DNA of 64,000 nucleotides from the NCBI RefSeq assembly GCF_900148495.1, contig NZ_FTRU01000007.1, positions 558,001-622,000 of the forward strand, read 5' to 3'. The DNA comes from Negativibacillus massiliensis. GTDB taxonomy: Bacteria; Bacillota; Clostridia; Oscillospirales; Ruminococcaceae. This document shows positions 36,975-45,173 of this stretch, piece after piece. The notes beneath the pieces are model-generated. The model was given only the letters and a program-made list of their open reading frames with translations. It had not been told where the DNA came from and did not search any database. Positions within the stretch are counted from its first letter, which is position 1. Every line of letters starts with the position of its first letter. A program made the translations under genes and the position numbers.

Positions 36975-38411
36975 GTGAATCAGGGAGCAAAGCAGCTGAT
37001 CAAAGATATTTTTGTATTTTCAATGGGAACTGTGATGACCAAATTGATTCAGTTCCTCCTGATGCCGCTGTATACCAGCAGTCTTACCACCGAAGCTTAT
37101 GGTGCGGCAGAACTGGTAAACAATCTGGCAGAGTTTTTCTATCCGATTCTGACGTTGAGTGCCTTTGAGGCGGTGCTTCGTTTTCTGGTGGGAAAGGAAT
37201 ATGGGGAAAAAACGATTGCTACGGCAGGGCTCAAACTGATGATTCTTTCTGCCGGTGGAGGAATTGTTTTGTTTTCCATCATTGATTTGATTGGAAATTA
37301 TCCCTATACCACCCAGCTGTTTTGGATTACCTATACCTATGCGCTTAAAACGATGCTTTCCTTTTTTGTGCGGGGAAAAGGGTATTCCAAACTCTTTGCC
37401 TCCAGCGGAATCATCAATGCGATCTGTCTGGCAGGGTTCAGCGTTCTGTTTTTGGTGATTGCAGATTTTGGAACCAACGGCTATCTTTACGCAATCGGAC
37501 TTTCCTATCTGTGCACCAGTGTTTACCTGATTACAGCAGGAAAAATCTATCGCGATATTGATTTGAGAATCCGATGCCGTCCAGCATTGGTTGAAATGCT
37601 GCGCTTCAGTGCTCCGCTTATTCTTTATAATATCGGATACTGGCTGATCAATATGTCGGGACGTTATGTCCTGCTATTGTTTACCAGCTATTCGGTAGTG
37701 GGAATGTATATTGCGGTGATGAAGATTTCTTCTGTCATCAACATGTTCCAGCAGGCGCTGTATGCAGCACTACAGCTCAACAATTCCCGTATGTTCAACC
37801 ATAAGGAAAGGGAAAAATATTATTCAGATATTTTTAATGCCTATGCCGTGATTGCACTGACGGCGGGCGGATGGATTTTGTGTTTCTCTCCAATTTTGGT
37901 AAAATTCACCCTCAAAAATGAGTTTTACGCAGGGCATATTTATATTCCAGTTGTACTTTTGACAGCTCTGATAGAGTGTATTTTCAGTTTCTATAAGACT
38001 CTTTACACTGCCTGCAAAAAGACCAGAAGAGCTTTGCCCAGCATGGTGATTGGTACCTTGGTCAATCTGCTGCTCTGTGTGATGTTTGTTCCAATGTTCG
38101 AAATCTGGGGTGTAGTGCTTGCAAGTCTGATTTCCACCCTTTTCCAGATTGTTTATCGTATCTGGGATGTCCGTCATTTTGTCCGGATGAAGGTTTGCTG
38201 GGTAAGACTGATTCCAGGTTTTGTGGGGATTGGGGTGCAGACCGTACTGCTCACAACAAACTGGAACCAGACCATATTGCCGGCAGTGATTGCAATTTGT
38301 CTGACTGTTTATTTCTTCTTTGCTTATTTCCGAGGCTTGTTGCAGAGCTTGATAAAGTCTGGAGCTTTGCATGTAAGATCGAAGAAACAGAATATCAAAA
38401 TAAATGGTTAG
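36975..38411 (+). CDS. Polysaccharide flippase (Wzx/MVF-like)
   Basis: 478 residues, 12-14 membrane segments. The N-terminus 'FVFSMGTVMTKLIQFLLMPLYTSSL' is typical of polysaccharide-biosynthesis flippases (MOP superfamily). It would move the lipid-linked repeat unit to the outer face for polymerisation. Last gene of the locus: GTG start behind AAAGGAGGAG. A weak terminator-like hairpin follows at 38443. Confidence 0.92.
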   Translation: MNQGAKQLIKDIFVFSMGTVMTKLIQFLLMPLYTSSLTTEAYGAAELVNNLAEFFYPILTLSAFEAVLRFLVGKEYGEKTIATAGLKLMILSAGGGIVLFSIIDLIGNYPYTTQLFWITYTYALKTMLSFFVRGKGYSKLFASSGIINAICLAGFSVLFLVIADFGTNGYLYAIGLSYLCTSVYLITAGKIYRDIDLRIRCRPALVEMLRFSAPLILYNIGYWLINMSGRYVLLLFTSYSVVGMYIAVMKISSVINMFQQALYAALQLNNSRMFNHKEREKYYSDIFNAYAVIALTAGGWILCFSPILVKFTLKNEFYAGHIYIPVVLLTALIECIFSFYKTLYTACKKTRRALPSMVIGTLVNLLLCVMFVPMFEIWGVVLASLISTLFQIVYRIWDVRHFVRMKVCWVRLIPGFVGIGVQTVLLTTNWNQTILPAVIAICLTVYFFFAYFRGLLQSLIKSGALHVRSKKQNIKING

Positions 38412-38442
38412 ATATCAAACGAGAATATGTTTTGTTAAGGGG

Positions 38443-38475
38443 AAGGGATCAACGAGATTTTTTCCCTTTTCTTTT
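38443..38475 (+). terminator. Possible terminator of the exopolysaccharide operon
   Basis: A 6-bp AAGGGA/TCCCTT stem with a 14-base loop, followed by a T-rich stretch. Weaker than the other terminators here. Confidence 0.4.
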
Positions 38476-38611
38476 TAAATTGAATATAGAGCATAGATTG
38501 GTAAGGGTATCTTTTCAGAATCTCAAAGAATCCTGCACAAATTAGGAAATAAGCTCCCACCCTCCTGCATAGAATAGGATAAGCGAAATGAAATGCAGGG
38601 GAGGCAAGAGC

Positions 38612-38905
38612 GTGAAAGGCTTACCGGAAGAACGTGCCGTCAAGCTGGCACAGTATATTATTGAACAGGACGCCACCGTGCGTCAGGCTGCCAAAAAGTT
38701 TGTCATTTCTAAAAGTACAGTACATAAAGACGTTACCCAGCGTTTGCAGCAGATGAATCCGCAGCTGTGGGAACAGGTGAAAAAGGTTCTGGAGCACAAT
38801 AAACAGGAACGTCATATCCGCGGAGGTCTTGCGACAAAGGAAAAATATGAAATTCTCAGACAAAATAAAATGCAGAAATCTGTGGATGAATCCTTGAAAC
38901 AGTAA
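38612..38905 (+). CDS. spoIIID: Sporulation transcriptional regulator SpoIIID
   Basis: 97 residues, close to the family's usual 90-95. The helix-turn-helix reads T-V-R-Q-A-A-K-K-F-V-I-S-K-S-T-V-H-K-D-V, followed by the basic C-terminal helix H-I-R-G-G-L-A-T-K-E-K-Y. In Bacillus it switches mother-cell gene expression after sigma-E. I chose GTG 38612 with GGGGAGG upstream; ATG 38588 would add eight residues. It stands alone between the exopolysaccharide locus and the riboswitch-like RNA. Confidence 0.93.
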   Translation: MKGLPEERAVKLAQYIIEQDATVRQAAKKFVISKSTVHKDVTQRLQQMNPQLWEQVKKVLEHNKQERHIRGGLATKEKYEILRQNKMQKSVDESLKQ

Positions 38906-39011
38906 AGTTTGTGCGGGCATAAAAATAATAAAATTTGATGGAAATAAAAGACCAAAATAGTTTATATATACAAAAAATGCAAAGTTTAGCATAAAGATTG
39001 AACAAAAACAC

Positions 39012-39040
39012 TTGATTTTCAGGCAAAAATTGACTATAAT
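39012..39040 (+). promoter_or_regulatory. Promoter of the orphan purine-riboswitch-like RNA
   Basis: TTGATT (39012-39017), 17-base spacer, TATAAT (39035-39040). Transcription would start near 39047 and run into the structured RNA. Confidence 0.65.
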
Positions 39041-39129
39041 ATAGAAGTAATAACTTTTTCATACTTCTTTTTTGTGCTTCTCTTTTTGCAGCGCAGAATA
39101 AAAAATATCTGCGTGGACACCATCAAACG

Positions 39130-39201
39130 CTATTCATATAAGCCTGCTGATTGGAGCAGGAGTATCTACGTGATGGCCGAAACCATCTACACTATGAGTA
39201 G
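39130..39201 (+). ncRNA. Purine-riboswitch-like aptamer with no downstream gene on its strand
   Basis: The three-way junction can be drawn: P1 CTATTCATA/TATGAGTAG (9 bp), J1/2 with TATAA, P2 CCTGCT/AGCAGG with loop GATTGG, J2/3 AGTATCTAC, P3 GTGATGG/CCATCTAC (one bulge) with loop CCGAAA, and J3/1 ACTATG. These match the purine riboswitch core; the pyrimidine before TAT is C, as in guanine-type aptamers. Both loops are one base shorter than the usual AATATGG/CCGTAAA type, so the ligand may differ. A run of seven T follows at 39207. TGCTTCTC (39075) and GAGAAGCA (39214) enclose the whole. The only genes beyond are on the opposite strand. Confidence 0.7.
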
Positions 39202-39281
39202 TATCCTTTTTTTGAGAAGCAAACTTCCGAACGTCGGAATCTGAATTTGATATTTTCTTAATATTGTCTTTTTCCCGTATA

Positions 39282-39319
39282 AGCAAAAGGCGCCGGCAAT
39301 TGCCGGCGCCTTTTGCTTT
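39282..39319. terminator. Perfect 38-base palindromic terminator, usable on both strands
   Basis: A 19-bp stem with essentially no loop (AGCAAAAGGCGCCGGCAAT and its complement). Its AAAA/TTTT ends suit termination from either side: the riboswitch RNA from the left and the ribosomal operon from the right. Confidence 0.85.
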
Positions 39320-39394
39320 GTATTAATAATAGAAAACTTCCTTAAAACGGAGAGTTTTCCCCAGATTCGACTGGAAAATGTGGAAAGATCAACA

Positions 39395-39426
39395 AAAAAA
39401 CTCCCGTACCATGTACGGGAGTTTTA
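39395..39426 (-). terminator. Terminator after rplA
   Basis: AAACTCCCGTAC pairs with GTACGGGAGTTT around CAT, ending in T/A runs. It lies 28 bases past the rplA stop. Confidence 0.85.
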
Positions 39427-39453
39427 TCAATTCTATCTTCAGCCAAAAGCCGA

Positions 39454-40143
39454 TTAGCAGAACTTGGATGGGTTAACTTTAACGCCAGGGCCCATTGTTG
39501 TAGCCAGAACACAGGATTTAACGTACTGACCTTTTGCTGCTGCTGGTTTTGCTTTTACGATAGCACCCATCAGGGTTTCAAAGTTTTCCTGGAGTTTTTC
39601 AACGCCGAAGGAAGCTTTGCCGATTGGGCAGTGGATGATGTTTGTTTTGTCCAGACGGTACTCGATCTTACCAGCTTTTGCTTCCTGAACAGCTTTTACA
39701 ACGTCAGGAGTTACAGTACCAGCTTTTGGAGATGGCATCAAGCCTCTTGGACCGAGAACTTTACCAAGACGACCAACAACACCCATCATGTCAGGGCTAG
39801 CGATGACAACGTCGAAGTCCATCCAGCCGCCCTGGATTTTCTGCATGTACTCTTCAGCACCAGCGTAATCAGCGCCAGCAGCCAGAGCAGCGTCAACTTT
39901 GTCGCCTTTGCAGAATACCATTACGCGAACAGTTTTACCGGTACCGTTTGGCAGTACAACTGCACCACGAACCTGCTGTTCAGCATGACGGGAGTCAACA
40001 CCCAGTCTTACATGGATTTCTACAGTTTCATCAAATTTAGCCTTTGCTGTTTTCAGGCAGTTTTCAATTGCTTCAGTGGTATCGTACAGAGCAGCAGTAT
40101 CAACCAGTTTAGTGCTGTCCTGATATTTCTTTCCGTGTTTCAT
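39454..40143 (-). CDS. rplA: 50S ribosomal protein L1
   Basis: 229 residues, the standard L1 length. Contains the family signature '[32 protein letters not shown]' region (about residues 114-144). L1 binds 23S rRNA at the stalk and often represses its own operon through the L11-L1 mRNA; the 62-base gap to rplK could carry that site. The operon stops here at two terminators rather than running on into rplJ-rplL. Confidence 0.98.
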   Translation of the reverse strand: MKHGKKYQDSTKLVDTAALYDTTEAIENCLKTAKAKFDETVEIHVRLGVDSRHAEQQVRGAVVLPNGTGKTVRVMVFCKGDKVDAALAAGADYAGAEEYMQKIQGGWMDFDVVIASPDMMGVVGRLGKVLGPRGLMPSPKAGTVTPDVVKAVQEAKAGKIEYRLDKTNIIHCPIGKASFGVEKLQENFETLMGAIVKAKPAAAKGQYVKSCVLATTMGPGVKVNPSKFC

Positions 40144-40205
40144 TTTAAATTACTCCTCCCTATCCTGAGTGGTAAATGCGGAAATCTCCTCCCACCCGGG
40201 GAGTA

Positions 40206-40631
40206 CTAGTCAACTACCTCGACGCCCATTGCGCGAGCAGAACCTGCGATCATGCTGATAGCAGCATCCAGGTTTGCAGCATTGAGGTCTGGCATTTTCA
40301 TCTCAGCGATTTTCTGCAACTGTGCTTTTGTGATTTTTGCAACTTTAGTTTTGTTTGGAACACCAGAACCGGATTCAATCTTGCACTCTTTTTTGATGAG
40401 TACAGCAGCCGGAGGGGTCTTTGTAACGAATGTGAAGGATCTGTCAGCGTAAACAGTGATTACAACTGGAATGATCAGACCTGCATCGTTCTTTGTTCTT
40501 TCGTTGAACTCTTTTGTGAATGCCATGATGTTAACACCATGCTGACCAAGAGCTGGGCCAACCGGTGGTGCCGGAGTCGCTTTTCCGGCAGGAATCTGCA
40601 GCTTAATGTAGCCGGTAACTTTCTGAGCCAT
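40206..40631 (-). CDS. rplK: 50S ribosomal protein L11
   Basis: 141 residues, the standard L11 length, starting [32 protein letters not shown]. The start at 40631 is fixed by this conserved N-terminus and a GGAGGTG upstream; the frame upstream of it is leader. L11 forms the GTPase-associated centre with 23S rRNA. Confidence 0.98.
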   Translation of the reverse strand: MAQKVTGYIKLQIPAGKATPAPPVGPALGQHGVNIMAFTKEFNERTKNDAGLIIPVVITVYADRSFTFVTKTPPAAVLIKKECKIESGSGVPNKTKVAKITKAQLQKIAEMKMPDLNAANLDAAISMIAGSARAMGVEVVD

Positions 40632-40790
40632 TAGTAAATTGCACCTCCATAAAATGTGGTCAGTCGGGACACGATTTTGGTTTTTTGTCCCTCCCACTGC
40701 GCCATCTTTGCCCCATGCAAAGATGACAAAACCCTTTCGGGCACGACCTAAAACGGGTTAAAGTTTTAAGTCACCTCATCAAGACGATAT

Positions 40791-41312
40791 TTATTCTATA
40801 GTCTCTACCTGATCCAGTTCAAGCTCTACGGGTGTCTCTCTTCCAAACATGGAAACGACAACCTTGACCATGTTGCGTTCGGTATCGAGTTCTTCTACGA
40901 CGCCGATGAAACCGTCAAGATAACCGTCGATGATCTTAACAGAGTCGCCAACCTCAAAGTTGACTTCGACCTGTTTTTTCTCCACACCAAGGGCAGCTAC
41001 TTCTTCGTCAGACAGTGGAACAGGTTTGGAACCAGGTCCGACAAAGCCAGTTACTCCACGAATGTTGCGGACAACGTACCAGGAATCATCTGTCATGATC
41101 ATGTTGACAAGCACATAGCCTGGGAAAATCTTGCGTTCCACTTCACGCTTTTTGTTGTCTTTGATCTCAACAACCTTTTCGGTAGGAACCATGACACCTG
41201 CAATCAAATCATGCAGCTTACGGTTTTCCACCGCATTTTCGATATCTGATGCAACCTTGTTTTCGTAACCGGAATAGGTGTGCACCACATACCATTTTGG
41301 AGCTTCAGACAT
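40791..41312 (-). CDS. nusG: Transcription termination/antitermination protein NusG
   Basis: 173 residues. NGN domain with W-Y-V-V-H-T-Y-S-G-Y-E-N-K-V and 'FPGYVLVNMIMTDDSWYVVRNIRGVTGFVG', then a KOW motif 'VGDSVKIIDGYLDGFIGVVEELD' near residue 125. It binds RNA polymerase and links it to Rho or ribosomes. It is preceded by secE as in most bacteria. A 159-base leader separates it from rplK and can fold (GGGCAAAGATG-type repeats), possibly an L11/L1 or other control region; this was not resolved. Confidence 0.97.
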   Translation of the reverse strand: MSEAPKWYVVHTYSGYENKVASDIENAVENRKLHDLIAGVMVPTEKVVEIKDNKKREVERKIFPGYVLVNMIMTDDSWYVVRNIRGVTGFVGPGSKPVPLSDEEVAALGVEKKQVEVNFEVGDSVKIIDGYLDGFIGVVEELDTERNMVKVVVSMFGRETPVELELDQVETIE

Positions 41313-41354
41313 AGGGATACCTCCAATGGTGTAGATGATTGGGTAAGCTTGTGA

Positions 41355-41573
41355 TTAGTGAAATAAACCAACGAGAGCGTTGAAGATGAAATCGATCACT
41401 CCAATGCCAACGCTGAAAGCTGCAAGGACGATAATAACAATTCCAGTGTTATTGAGAACTGTTTTTTTGCTCGGCCAAACAATCTTTTTCATTTCACCTT
41501 TCGAATCTTTGAAAAAGCGCTTGATCCCAGAGGCGATACGCTTGAAAAAGCCTGGTTTCTTTTCATCAGCCAT
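41355..41573 (-). CDS. secE: Preprotein translocase subunit SecE
   Basis: 72 residues, the short Gram-positive SecE form. A basic amphipathic region (F-F-K-D-S-K-G-E-M-K-K-I-V-W-P-S) is followed by one membrane helix near residues 43-66. It stabilises SecY in the translocon. Lies between rpmG and nusG in the standard order. Confidence 0.96.
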   Translation of the reverse strand: MADEKKPGFFKRIASGIKRFFKDSKGEMKKIVWPSKKTVLNNTGIVIIVLAAFSVGIGVIDFIFNALVGLFH

Positions 41574-41593
41574 TTAAACAGCCCGCCTTTCGC

Positions 41594-41743
41594 CTACTTG
41601 GTTTCTTTGTGAAGTGTGTGTTTGCGGCAGAACTTGCAGTATTTGTTCATCTCAAGTCTGTCAGGATCGTTTTTCTTGTTTTTCTTTGTGTTGTAATTAC
41701 GCTGTTTGCACTCTGTGCAAGCTAAGGTAATTTTAGTCCTCAT
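41594..41743 (-). CDS. rpmG: 50S ribosomal protein L33
   Basis: 49 residues starting [12 protein letters not shown]. It keeps both CxxC pairs (C-T-E-C and C-K-F-C), so it is the zinc-binding form. The start at 41743 is set by the family N-terminus with AGGAGGTG upstream; the longer frame upstream is leader. First gene of rpmG-secE-nusG-rplK-rplA. Confidence 0.97.
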   Translation of the reverse strand: MRTKITLACTECKQRNYNTKKNKKNDPDRLEMNKYCKFCRKHTLHKETK

Positions 41744-42010
41744 ATCGGCACCTCCTGATAAAACGGATTTTTTTGCCTCCCTCGTAAAGGAAACGCTTGA
41801 ATCTCCAACCTGACACATTTTGTGCCTGTTGGCGGATGGATGGTTCATTTTTGGACATAAAAAAATAACCCTTTTAGAGGTGATAAAATAATACCACACT
41901 CACCCACAGCTCGTCAACGGCTTTTTGGCTTTTTTATCCCGTTTTTTTTAACTTTATGGATTCTGTCAGATAACATCCGGCCAAAACAGCCGTTTCCTTG
42001 TCCGTTTTTG
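41744..42010. other. Promoter-side gap of the rpmG operon
   Basis: No gene seen. It must hold the operon promoter on the minus strand. The far side runs into mosaic repeat copy D. Confidence 0.4.
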
Positions 42011-42446
42011 CCAGCAGGCTGAGCCTGCACCCAGTTCGCCTACGGCGCAAAGACGGGTGGTAGGAGAAAAAACAAAAGTTTTAGACAATTTTTTCAAAAA
42101 ATGTCCAGTCCAGAGTGAAACTCTGGTCGCCTTCCGCAGAAGGCGAAATACCTTATCGTTTAGGCGCATTTTTGATAGTTGAACAAGTTCAACTCGAGTG
42201 TTTCGCTCATTGCGACGAGCGACCAAAGGCTTTGCCTTTGGACACCATGAACTTTTTGTAGAAAAGCAAGTTGAAAACTTGTTTTCAACTACCAAAAACT
42301 TTAGTTTTGCTCTGTCGAAACTTTTTCGCTCCAACGAGCGAGTGTGTTAACGAGAGCGAACGCCGTGTGCTGAAACTGCCATTTTGTACCAAACCAAAGT
42401 GCGAAATTGTGCCCAGCTTCAAGCTGGTGCAGGCTCAGCCTGCTGG
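42011..42446. repeat. Mosaic hairpin repeat, copy D, with inverted ends
   Basis: The left end CCAGCAGGCTGAGCCTGCAC (42011-42030) recurs as an exact reverse complement at the right end (42427-42446), so the element has long terminal inverted repeats, themselves palindromic. Inside: the common box GTTCGCCTACGGCGCAAAGA (42034-42053), CCAGAGTGAAACTCTGG, CGCCTTCCGCAGAAGGCG, GTTGAACAAGTTCAAC, CAAAGGCTTTGCCTTTG and others. No protein-like frame. Confidence 0.85.
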
Positions 42447-42688
42447 AAATTGTAACAAGCAAATGGCTGGGGGAATATGTAAAATAATACAATGCACCAA
42501 TTGAAACCGAAGGGTTTTGTATGATACAATGATAAATACGGATTTTTATACTTATATATAGATAGAAAGCAAGCAGCAAAAAGCTGCGTCAAAAATAGGC
42601 CTGTATCAGAATAAAAAAGCAGTGCAGAATATAGTATATTTCTGTATCTTCTGTACTCTGCATGGCAGGGCAAAAGGAGTGTTTGTTC

Positions 42689-43759
42689 ATGAACGAGAAA
42701 AAAATCCGAGTTGCCGTACTGTTTGGCGGGGTGTCCAGCGAACATGAAATCTCGCTGATGTCTGTCCAGTCGGTACTTCGGAATATGCCTGAAGATTATG
42801 AAGTACTGACCATCGGCATCACCAAGGATGGCCGCTGGGTAGAATATACCGGTTCGATCGATGAGATCACCGATCAGAAATGGGAGCAGGATAAAAATCT
42901 GCGCACCGCTGTTGTTTCCCCGGACCGCAGCCACAAGGGCATTTTGCTCATCGATAAAGATCAGGTTACCGTTGTTCCGGTCGATATCTGTTTCCCGGTT
43001 CTGCACGGAAAACATGGTGAGGACGGCACCATTCAGGGCCTGTTCCAGCTGGCAGGAATCCCGTTTGTTGGCTGCAACATGATTTCCAGCGCAAACTGCA
43101 TGGATAAAGAGATGACCCACACCATTCTGGAAGCCAACGGCATCAAGATGGCAAAATGGGTGATCGTAAACGGCGAAAAGATGAATGACTTTGAAAACTT
43201 TGCAAAGGATGCCGAAGAAAAACTGGGTTACCCAATGTTTGTAAAACCGGCAAATGCAGGTTCTTCGGTTGGAGTTGGAAAGGCACATAACCGCGAGGAG
43301 CTTAAGTCTGCCTGCGAAACCGCTCTCAAAGAGGACTACAAAGCTGTGGTTGAAGAATGCATCGAGATGCAGGAAGTGGAGACCGCAGTGCTGGGCAACG
43401 GCGATCCAAAAGCTGCCGGCGTTGTAGGTGAACTGGTTCCGGTTGTGGAATTTTATACCTACGAGGCAAAATATATTGATGGTACCACAGTGCTCCACAT
43501 CCCAGGAAGAGTGTCGGAAGAAACTTCGCTCAAACTGCGCCAGACCGCAGAAAAGGCATTCAAGGCAATTGGATGTGAAGGATTCTCCCGTATCGACTTC
43601 TTTGTACGCAAATCGGATGGAGAGGTCATCTTAAACGAAATCAATACCATTCCAGGCTTTACCTCGATCAGCATGTATCCAAAACTCTGGGACTACTGTG
43701 GTGTCTCTTACAGTGAGCTGATTGACCGTCTGATCCGTTTGGGACTGGAACGAAAATAA
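42689..43759 (+). CDS. ddl: D-alanine--D-alanine ligase
   Basis: 356 residues. ATP-grasp ligase with V-L-F-G-G-V-S-S-E-H-E-I-S at the N-terminus, H-G-K-H-G-E-D-G-T-I-Q-G-L near residue 107, K-P-A-N-A-G-S-S-V-G-V near 189 and E-I-N-T-I-P-G-F-T-S-I-S-M-Y-P near 320. It joins two D-alanines for peptidoglycan. I cannot exclude a D-Ala-D-Ser (VanG/VanC-like) specificity, but no van regulator or transpeptidase genes are near. ATG 42689 follows AAAAGGAGTG. murI follows after 30 bases, so this is a small cell-wall precursor operon. Confidence 0.92.
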   Translation: MNEKKIRVAVLFGGVSSEHEISLMSVQSVLRNMPEDYEVLTIGITKDGRWVEYTGSIDEITDQKWEQDKNLRTAVVSPDRSHKGILLIDKDQVTVVPVDICFPVLHGKHGEDGTIQGLFQLAGIPFVGCNMISSANCMDKEMTHTILEANGIKMAKWVIVNGEKMNDFENFAKDAEEKLGYPMFVKPANAGSSVGVGKAHNREELKSACETALKEDYKAVVEECIEMQEVETAVLGNGDPKAAGVVGELVPVVEFYTYEAKYIDGTTVLHIPGRVSEETSLKLRQTAEKAFKAIGCEGFSRIDFFVRKSDGEVILNEINTIPGFTSISMYPKLWDYCGVSYSELIDRLIRLGLERK

Positions 43760-43789
43760 TGAGAAAACAAAGAAAGAAGGAGGCAGCCG

Positions 43790-44599
43790 ATGGATAACAG
43801 AGCAATCGGTGTATTTGACTCCGGATTGGGAGGCTTGACTGCGGTCAAGGAACTGCACAAGATTCTTCCAAACGAAAACATTGTTTATCTTGGCGATACC
43901 GGAAGGGTTCCTTATGGTTCCCGAAGCCGCGAAACCATCATTAAATACGCACAGCAGGATATAGACTTTCTGATTAAAAAGGACATCAAGATGATTCTTG
44001 CTGCCTGCGGTACCGTCAGCAGCACACTGCCAAGGGAGATTTCTTCCAAGCTGCCGGTTCCCTATGTGGACATCGTGCTTCCGGCAGCGCAGGAAGCCTG
44101 TGCAATGAGCGCACGGGGCAGAATCGGTGTAGTGGGTACCAACGCTACTTTAAAGAGCAACGCCTTTGGCAGAGCGATGAGGGGTATCCGCAGCGATATT
44201 CACGTTTACGGAAATCCCTGCCCGCTGCTTGTACATCTGGTGGAAAATGGCATGATTGAGCCGGACAATCAGATTACCACGCTTGCAGTGCAGATGTATC
44301 TGGAGCCGCTGATTAAGGAAAAGATCGACACCCTGATTTTGGGATGCACCCATTATCCGCTGCTGTATGAAACATTCAACCGCATCCTCGATTATAAGGT
44401 GACACTCATCGATTCCGGACAATGCGCAGCAAAAGCAGTCCGAAATACACTGCTGAAAAACGGTATGCTTTCTGACCGTACCGAGCCGGGAACGACCGAG
44501 TACAATGTTACCGACGAGATCGAAACCTTTGACAAGACAGCATCCATCTTTTTGGGCGAGCCGGTGACCGGAGCGGTCAACCGCATCGAGCTGTTGTAA
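43790..44599 (+). CDS. murI: Glutamate racemase
   Basis: 269 residues. G-V-F-D-S-G-L-G-G-L-T at the N-terminus and I-L-G-C186-T-H-Y-P-L-L at the second catalytic cysteine are standard. The first catalytic cysteine is in A-A-C73-G-T-V-S-S: the residue after Cys73 is glycine, where most MurI have asparagine (A-C-N-T). It supplies D-glutamate for peptidoglycan. GGAGG precedes the ATG. Both catalytic cysteines remain, so activity is likely. Confidence 0.93.
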   Translation: MDNRAIGVFDSGLGGLTAVKELHKILPNENIVYLGDTGRVPYGSRSRETIIKYAQQDIDFLIKKDIKMILAACGTVSSTLPREISSKLPVPYVDIVLPAAQEACAMSARGRIGVVGTNATLKSNAFGRAMRGIRSDIHVYGNPCPLLVHLVENGMIEPDNQITTLAVQMYLEPLIKEKIDTLILGCTHYPLLYETFNRILDYKVTLIDSGQCAAKAVRNTLLKNGMLSDRTEPGTTEYNVTDEIETFDKTASIFLGEPVTGAVNRIELL

Positions 44600-44645
44600 C
44601 ACAATACGAGAAAAAGTCAATGACACGAAAAGGCATGGTCAAGGA

Positions 44646-45095
44646 ATGGAAAATACAAAGGATATGAAAAAAGATGTGCTCATTACCATTAAGGGCACAC
44701 AGAAAATCGGAAACGAAAAGGACGTCATCGAGATGGTGACCACCGGACGTTTTTATCGCAAAAATCAGATGTACTACATCAGCTACGAGGAGACCGAGGC
44801 AACCGGTTATGAAGGATGCCGCACCACTTTGAAGGTGGGTCCAAAAGATAAGGTGACAATGACCCGCTTTGGAACTTCCCGCTCTCAGCTGATTGTGGAA
44901 AACGGTATTCGCCACCAGTGTCAGTATGACACAGGCTATGGCGCAATGACTATCGGTGTGATGGGAAATCACTTTGACAGTGACTTAAGCGACCGAGGTG
45001 GAAACCTGTCGTTTGGTTACACGCTGGACATCGAAGCTACCGTAGCCAGCGAGAACACCGTTACCATCACCTTAAAAGAAATTCTGGCACAGTAA
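44646..45095 (+). CDS. DUF1934 (YwiB-like) domain protein
   Basis: 149 residues, lipocalin-like beta barrel pattern of the DUF1934 family ('YYISYEETEATGYEG', 'TTLKVGPKDKVTMTRFG', 'TGYGAMTIGVMGN'). The family is small, cytoplasmic and of unknown function, and commonly sits next to argS in Firmicutes, as it does here. ATG 44646 or 44664 could be the start. Confidence 0.88.
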   Translation: MENTKDMKKDVLITIKGTQKIGNEKDVIEMVTTGRFYRKNQMYYISYEETEATGYEGCRTTLKVGPKDKVTMTRFGTSRSQLIVENGIRHQCQYDTGYGAMTIGVMGNHFDSDLSDRGGNLSFGYTLDIEATVASENTVTITLKEILAQ

Positions 45096-45173
45096 CAATA
45101 TCGCAGAAATGCTTTGATTGATTTGTCACAGGGAACTTTTCCCGGTGAGCCAAAGAAAGGAAAGGAAGTCAAC

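Noticed and set aside
39194-39244. A 16-codon frame starting in the riboswitch-like RNA
   Set aside because: It begins inside P1, has no ribosome binding site and no similar peptide is known to me. Noted only as part of the orphan RNA finding.
42689-43759. Vancomycin-resistance-type ligase (van cluster)
   Set aside because: No VanR/S, VanXY or VanT gene is adjacent; it sits with murI as a normal cell-wall gene. Specificity is still not proven by sequence.
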